In this document: piece by piece, positions 6,807-10,650 of the stretch
How positions within the stretch are numbered: the first letter of the stretch is position 1
Layout of the letters: every line of letters starts with the position of its first letter
Source: Litoribrevibacter sp041590855
GTDB taxonomy: Bacteria; Pseudomonadota; Gammaproteobacteria; Pseudomonadales; Litoribrevibacteraceae
Assembly: GCA_041590855.1 (NCBI GenBank)
Contig: JBFHTA010000135.1
Coordinates: 1 to 10,650 of the forward strand
Direction: 5' to 3'
DNA: 10,650 nucleotides
The notes under the pieces: generated by a model
Told to the model about the DNA's origin: nothing
Seen by the model: the letters and a program-made list of their open reading frames with translations, nothing else
Databases searched by the model: none
Program-made: the position numbers and the translations under genes

Positions 6807-6918
6807 TCAGATCTTCCTCTGTATCAGAGCTGAATGTGCAGAAGCTTCGCCCTCAGGCGGAATGTCTTATACTGATAGTATTCCTCAGATACATAGCCAA
6901 GTTGGCGGGAGGTGCAGG
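6807..6918 (+). promoter_or_regulatory. Spacer with small hairpins and a -10-like element
   Basis: Two weak hairpins follow the kinase stop: CTCTG (6817-6821) with CAGAG (6825-6829), and CGCC (6848-6851) with GGCG (6856-6859). Neither has a T-tract. TATACT at 6868-6873 matches five of six -10 bases but lacks a recognisable -35 at 17 bp. If used, transcription would start after the ATG at 6862, consistent with the 6919 start of the next gene. Confidence 0.25.
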
Positions 6919-7179
6919 ATGAACCGGGATGTTAAGCAAGAGGTGGATGCCATTGTTGAACTGGCGGCGGAAACCATCCATGATGTCACCAACAAATACA
7001 ATGCAGACCAGCAATTGGTTCTTGAGCGCCTGCTAAGAAAAATAGGCTACTTGGCCGGGCTGGGAGGCTTCGATTTGGGCGAATTGGAAGCCAGTTTGGA
7101 CGATGGCTTTCAGCAAGGGGAAAACCAGATTCTTGATCATCTGGATGCCTTGTTCGGTTCTGGCTCTTCGTTTGACTAG
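6919..7179 (+). CDS. Small acidic protein of unknown function
   Basis: I do not recognise this 86-residue protein. It is acidic and mostly helical by eye, with no signal peptide, membrane segment or Cys. A central hydrophobic stretch, KIGYLAGLGGFDLGEL, sits between amphipathic helices, and a flexible Gly/Ser tail ends in SSFD. The start at 6919 is chosen because GGAGG (6908-6912) lies 6 nt upstream. The longer reading from ATG at 6862 adds 19 residues but starts beside a small hairpin with no ribosome site. It lies 112 bp after the kinase gene on the same strand. Linkage to the sensing module is possible, but nothing in the sequence requires it. CGAAC (7181-7185) and GTTCG (7199-7203) form a weak stem just after the stop, with no T-tract. 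Confidence 0.65.
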   Translation: MNRDVKQEVDAIVELAAETIHDVTNKYNADQQLVLERLLRKIGYLAGLGGFDLGELEASLDDGFQQGENQILDHLDALFGSGSSFD

Positions 7180-7212
7180 CCGAACGCTTGGCCTGCTTGT
7201 TCGATCTATGTA

Positions 7213-7398
7213 TTAACCGACTAATAACGCAACCGGCAAATATTCCGGGTTCCCTAACGGATAATCCATGGTTCCATGCCTTGGTTCACCGGTGGTCTCT
7301 AACGGTTTTGTTAACTGCTTCGGATAGTAGTGGCTTTGGTCTTGGGTACATTTCAGGTACATAAGGGGACGAAGCTCATAACGTCCGGGATACGACAT
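7213..7398 (-). CDS. Possible small minus-strand ORF, unknown
   Basis: A 61-codon frame opens with ATG at 7398 and closes with TAA at 7213, filling most of the 217-bp gap before the RND gene. Codon choice resembles the neighbouring genes (frequent TTA, CCG and ACC; one rare AGG). The product is rich in Pro, Tyr and Leu and includes RYELRPLMYLK and GTMDYPLGNPEYLPV. A stop lies four codons upstream, so it cannot be longer. Its ATG overlaps the divergent ATG of the RND gene. The nearest ribosome-like site, AAAGG, is 12 nt away, which is weak. It may be a real small gene, a decayed gene end, or chance. Confidence 0.3.
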   Translation of the reverse strand: MSYPGRYELRPLMYLKCTQDQSHYYPKQLTKPLETTGEPRHGTMDYPLGNPEYLPVALLVG

Positions 7399-9835
7399 GG
7401 TTGAAGGTTACCTTTCATTTATCCAGTGCAACCGACGGTGGGTCGTTGCTTTTACTTTGCTGGTAAGCATTGTGCTGATATCCGGTATTTCCCGGCTTGG
7501 ATTGAGCTCGGATTTCCGGGTGTACTTTAGTGATGATAATCCCCAGCTACAGACCTTCGATGCTTTGGAAGCGCAATTCTCCAAGATGGATAACCTCTGG
7601 TTGTACATAGAGGCACCAACGCACCTGTTTGATACGAAAGGATTGTCATTATTGGAATCCCTTACCGAAGACGCCTGGCGGTTGGCGTATGTGATTCGGG
7701 TTTCTTCACTGACTAACTACCAACATACTGATGTCGATGAAGATGAGTTATCGGTTAATTATTTGGTGGAAAATGCAGCCGGGCTATCAGACGAACAGGT
7801 AGCGCGTATTCGCCAAATCGCCTATGACGAACCGACTCTTAGAAATAATGTCATCAGCGCGGTTGGGAAATCGTCAGTGATTCAGTTGCGTTTGGCACTG
7901 CCGGAAGACGGTCAGGGGCGAATCGATGCTGGCCTGCAGACGCTGGAAGAAGCACGGGGCTTATTGGATCGCTATCGCCAAACTTACCCGGGCTACACCT
8001 TTCTGATGGCGGGTTCCGTGGCATCGAATGTCAGTATGCAGGAAGCTGTGGCACAGGACTTGGGTTCATTGGCTATTATCAGTTACGCGATGCTGTTGAT
8101 AGTGCTTTGGGCGTTGCTGCGAAGTGCCTTCGGGATGTTTATTTCACTGGGGGTTATCTCGTTGTCTTCACTGGGCACTTTGGGGGTGTTTGGTTGGCTG
8201 GGTACTCAACTGACGCCCGTTGCCGGGTTTGTGCTGACGGCGATCATGACTCTGGCTATTGCCGATTCTGTACATTTGTTGGTGAGTTATTTTCAACAGC
8301 TCAGTGACGGTCGGGAAAAATCGCAGGCCATCCGGGAGAGTTTTCGAATCAATCTCGGGCCGGTATTTGTAACCAGTCTAACCACCATTATCGGCGTGTT
8401 GTGCCTCAACACCAGTGATTCACCGCCTTATCGTGATCTGGGTAATATGATTGCAGTCGGCGTATTGATGGCTTGGTTATTGTCGATGACCTTAACTCCG
8501 GCGTTATTGTTCTGGCTGCCAGTGCCAAGGTCGTATCAACGGCAAACCTCTCCTGCGTCACATCAGGACGTTGCGCTGGGCGTGCAGCAGCGGATGCTGT
8601 TGTCGTTGGCTGAATGGGTGATCAAATACCCTAAGCGTTGGTTTATTGGCAGTGGTTTGGTGGTGCTGGCTCTGTGTTATTGCGTGTCGCTCAATACCCT
8701 CAGTGAGCGTTGGCATGAGTTCTATGATGAAACCTTCGAAATTCGACAAGCCGTTGAGCGGATGAACGAGACTATTAGTGGCAATAATCTAATGGAGTTC
8801 AGTCTTGATACAGGGATTCCCGACGGCATCTATGAACCCGGCTATCAACAGACTCTGGCCGATTTTTCTGAGTGGCTTCGGGCGCAACCGGGTGTTGCGC
8901 ATGTCTATACCTTATCGGACACGGTTAAACGATTGAATCGTGACCTGAATGAAGGTCAGGCCGAGTTCTATCGGATTCCTGATTCCCGTGAAATGATTGC
9001 ACAGCAACTGTTGTTGTATGAGTTGTCGTTACCCATGGGGTTAGGGCTGGAAGACTCCATTGATCTTGATCGCTCGGCGACACGGGTGGGAGTGACGCTG
9101 AAAAAGATGGACTCCGGGCGAATAATCAGCATCGAACAGGATGCCCGCCTGTGGCTAGAAACTCATGCGCCAGAATTACTTGCGACGGAAGGGACCAGCT
9201 ATGCGGTGATCTTTGCGCACATCGTACACAGAAACGTGGTCAGTCTGGTAATCGGCACGATGCTGGCGATTATGGTGATCAGTGTCATCCTGATGGTGTC
9301 TTTGCGTTCAGTTAAGCTGGGCTTGCTGAGTTTGGTGCCGAACATTGCACCAGCGGCTTTGGCGTATGGCATTTGGGGGCTCACCGAAGGCTACATTGAC
9401 ACCTCGGTGGCGGTGGTAATGTGCATCAGTCTTGGCGTGGTGGTAGATGATACGGTTCACTTCATGAGTAAGTACCTCAGAGCTCGCCGGGAACATGGCA
9501 TGACAGCACCGGAGGCCATCCGTTATGCGTTTCGTACGGTTGCGGTGGCGTTATTGATCACCACCATTACCCTGGTGGCCGGTTTCTCGGTGATGATGTT
9601 CAGCCATTTCACGCCCAGTGTGGCGACCGGCACTCTGATGGCGCTGACCTTGGCGTTGGCGCTGGTGGTGGATTTCCTTTTCTTGCCAGCATTACTGTTA
9701 CTGTTCGATAAGATGTCGTACTATCGGGTACAAATTCAACCGGTATCATCTGTGGTGCCTTCCGCGCACCCTGAACAGACACATGATGGTGATGGCTCTG
9801 CTACTCATCATTCTCAGAAAGAAATAACAAGGTAG
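7397..9835 (+). CDS. RND/MMPL-family inner-membrane transporter
   Basis: This 812-residue protein has the duplicated RND plan and the usual length for the COG1033-like MMPL group of lipid, hopanoid or hydrophobic-compound exporters. Each half has one membrane helix (about 14-33 and 413-432), a large periplasmic loop, then five helices (about 224-375 and 612-770). SSDFRVYFSDDNP after the first helix is typical of the family. Charged residues expected for proton coupling appear in both halves: Asp290 in AIADSVHLLVSY and Asp684-Asp685 in VVVDDTVHFMSKY. The last 30 residues are a hydrophilic tail rich in His, Ser and Asp. CGGGA at 7386-7390 is a weak ribosome site. No LolA-like or adaptor partner gene is present, so the substrate cannot be given. 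The stop is 3 nt from the parC start, suggesting a shared transcript. Confidence 0.92.
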   Translation: MVEGYLSFIQCNRRWVVAFTLLVSIVLISGISRLGLSSDFRVYFSDDNPQLQTFDALEAQFSKMDNLWLYIEAPTHLFDTKGLSLLESLTEDAWRLAYVIRVSSLTNYQHTDVDEDELSVNYLVENAAGLSDEQVARIRQIAYDEPTLRNNVISAVGKSSVIQLRLALPEDGQGRIDAGLQTLEEARGLLDRYRQTYPGYTFLMAGSVASNVSMQEAVAQDLGSLAIISYAMLLIVLWALLRSAFGMFISLGVISLSSLGTLGVFGWLGTQLTPVAGFVLTAIMTLAIADSVHLLVSYFQQLSDGREKSQAIRESFRINLGPVFVTSLTTIIGVLCLNTSDSPPYRDLGNMIAVGVLMAWLLSMTLTPALLFWLPVPRSYQRQTSPASHQDVALGVQQRMLLSLAEWVIKYPKRWFIGSGLVVLALCYCVSLNTLSERWHEFYDETFEIRQAVERMNETISGNNLMEFSLDTGIPDGIYEPGYQQTLADFSEWLRAQPGVAHVYTLSDTVKRLNRDLNEGQAEFYRIPDSREMIAQQLLLYELSLPMGLGLEDSIDLDRSATRVGVTLKKMDSGRIISIEQDARLWLETHAPELLATEGTSYAVIFAHIVHRNVVSLVIGTMLAIMVISVILMVSLRSVKLGLLSLVPNIAPAALAYGIWGLTEGYIDTSVAVVMCISLGVVVDDTVHFMSKYLRARREHGMTAPEAIRYAFRTVAVALLITTITLVAGFSVMMFSHFTPSVATGTLMALTLALALVVDFLFLPALLLLFDKMSYYRVQIQPVSSVVPSAHPEQTHDGDGSATHHSQKEITR
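9826..9832 (+). promoter_or_regulatory. Ribosome binding site of parC within the RND gene
   Basis: AACAAGG lies in the final codons of the RND gene, 6 nt upstream of the ATG at 9839. It supports that start and translation from a shared transcript. Confidence 0.6.
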
Positions 9836-9838
9836 TTC

Positions 9839-10650
9839 ATGACGGATCAAACCAGTTATACCGATGACGGTATTGAACGCTTCTCGCTGAGTGAGTACAC
9901 CGAGAAAGCGTATCTTGATTATTCCATGTACGTCATTCTTGATCGGGCGTTGCCGCATATTGGTGATGGCTTGAAGCCGGTTCAGCGACGCATTATCTAT
10001 GCGATGTCTGAACTGGGGCTGAAAGCGACGGCCAAGTATAAGAAGTCGGCCAGAACCGTGGGTGATGTGTTAGGTAAATTCCACCCGCATGGTGATAGCG
10101 CGTGTTATGAAGCCATGGTGCTGATGGCCCAACCCTTCAGTTATCGCTATCCATTGGTTGATGGCCAGGGTAACTGGGGATCGGCAGACGATCCTAAATC
10201 CTTTGCTGCGATGCGTTATACCGAAGCCAAGTTGGCTAAATACGCCGAAGTCTTATTGTCTGAATTAGGGCAGGGCACGGTTGATATGGTGCCGAACTTT
10301 GACGGTACGCTGGATGAGCCGTCACTTCTTCCGTCGCGCTTACCTAATGTGTTACTGAACGGCTCTACCGGGATTGCGGTAGGGATGGCGACCGATATTC
10401 CACCGCATAACCTGCGAGAAGTGACCAGCGCTTGTATTCGTTTGTTGGATGAACCTGATCTGAGTGTGGAACAAGTGTGTGAAATGATTCAGGGGCCGGA
10501 TTACCCAACCGACGCAGAAATCATTACCCCGCGTGAAGACATCGTCAAACTTTATGAGCAGGGCCGTGGTTCGATCAAGATGCGCGCAACCTACCTTCAG
10601 GAAGAGGGTGATGTCGTAATCACTGCGCTGCCGCATCAAACGTCGGGCGC
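9839..10650 (+). CDS. parC: DNA topoisomerase IV subunit A, 5' part (cut by window edge)
   Basis: About 270 residues of the N-terminus are present; the gene runs off the right edge. ParC is the DNA-breaking subunit of topoisomerase IV, which with ParE separates linked daughter chromosomes. The start is typical: FSLSEYTEKAYLDYSMYVI, then HIGDGLKPVQRRI. The catalytic Tyr is Y127 in AAMRYTEAKL (E. coli Tyr120). The conserved TGIAVGMATDIPPHN follows. The quinolone-resistance region reads GKFHPHGDSACYEAM, with Ser87 and Glu91 at the E. coli Ser80 and Glu84 positions, so the usual resistance changes are absent. KSARTVGDVLG and the PFSYRYPLVDGQGNWGS context distinguish ParC from GyrA. It starts 3 nt after the RND gene's stop. 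Confidence 0.97.
   Translation, partial: MTDQTSYTDDGIERFSLSEYTEKAYLDYSMYVILDRALPHIGDGLKPVQRRIIYAMSELGLKATAKYKKSARTVGDVLGKFHPHGDSACYEAMVLMAQPFSYRYPLVDGQGNWGSADDPKSFAAMRYTEAKLAKYAEVLLSELGQGTVDMVPNFDGTLDEPSLLPSRLPNVLLNGSTGIAVGMATDIPPHNLREVTSACIRLLDEPDLSVEQVCEMIQGPDYPTDAEIITPREDIVKLYEQGRGSIKMRATYLQEEGDVVITALPHQTSG

Noticed and set aside
6862..6918. Upstream ATG giving a 105-residue form of the small acidic protein
   Set aside because: It has no ribosome site. The internal ATG at 6919 has GGAGG at ideal spacing, and a -10-like hexamer lies just after the upstream ATG.
10352..10639. 95-codon antisense frame opposite parC
   Set aside because: The plus strand is highly conserved ParC sequence here, so the antisense frame is incidental.

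Overview
The window looks like chromosomal DNA of a Gram-negative, probably marine, gammaproteobacterium. It encodes an outer-membrane TonB-dependent receptor, an outer-membrane-type lipoprotein, and the start of a topoisomerase IV subunit A (ParC) of clear gammaproteobacterial type. Base composition is near 50% GC and codon use is similar in all genes. I see no insertion sequence, phage gene, integrase, CRISPR array or RNA gene, so nothing points to recent transfer.

Layout. Positions 1-271 hold no gene I can support, but contain a 10-bp hairpin. A TonB-dependent receptor (272-2314, +) faces a two-gene minus-strand operon. That operon encodes a periplasmic PhnD-like binding protein (4217-3351) and an ABC_sub_bind-type lipoprotein (3354-2353), joined by a 4-base ATGA overlap. 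A 146-bp divergent control region with a perfect inverted repeat separates this operon from a single-domain response regulator (4364-4765, +). A 127-bp gap made largely of a degenerate 14-nt repeat follows, then a membrane histidine kinase with a long insert between its H-box and N-box (4893-6806, +). Next come a small acidic protein of unknown function (6919-7179, +), a 217-bp spacer largely filled by a possible minus-strand small ORF, an RND/MMPL-family membrane protein (7397-9835, +), and the 5' part of parC (9839 to the right edge, +), only 3 nt after the RND stop.

Working model (inference). The left 6.8 kb reads as one envelope sensing module. The receptor would admit a ligand across the outer membrane, the two binding proteins would capture it, and the kinase would sense the ligand or a loaded binding protein through its periplasmic domain and phosphorylate the receiver protein. 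No ABC permease, ATPase or TonB/ExbBD gene is present, which favours sensing over uptake by a local transporter. The ligand cannot be read from the sequence. The right end is a separate unit in which an RND exporter gene probably shares a transcript with the essential gene parC.
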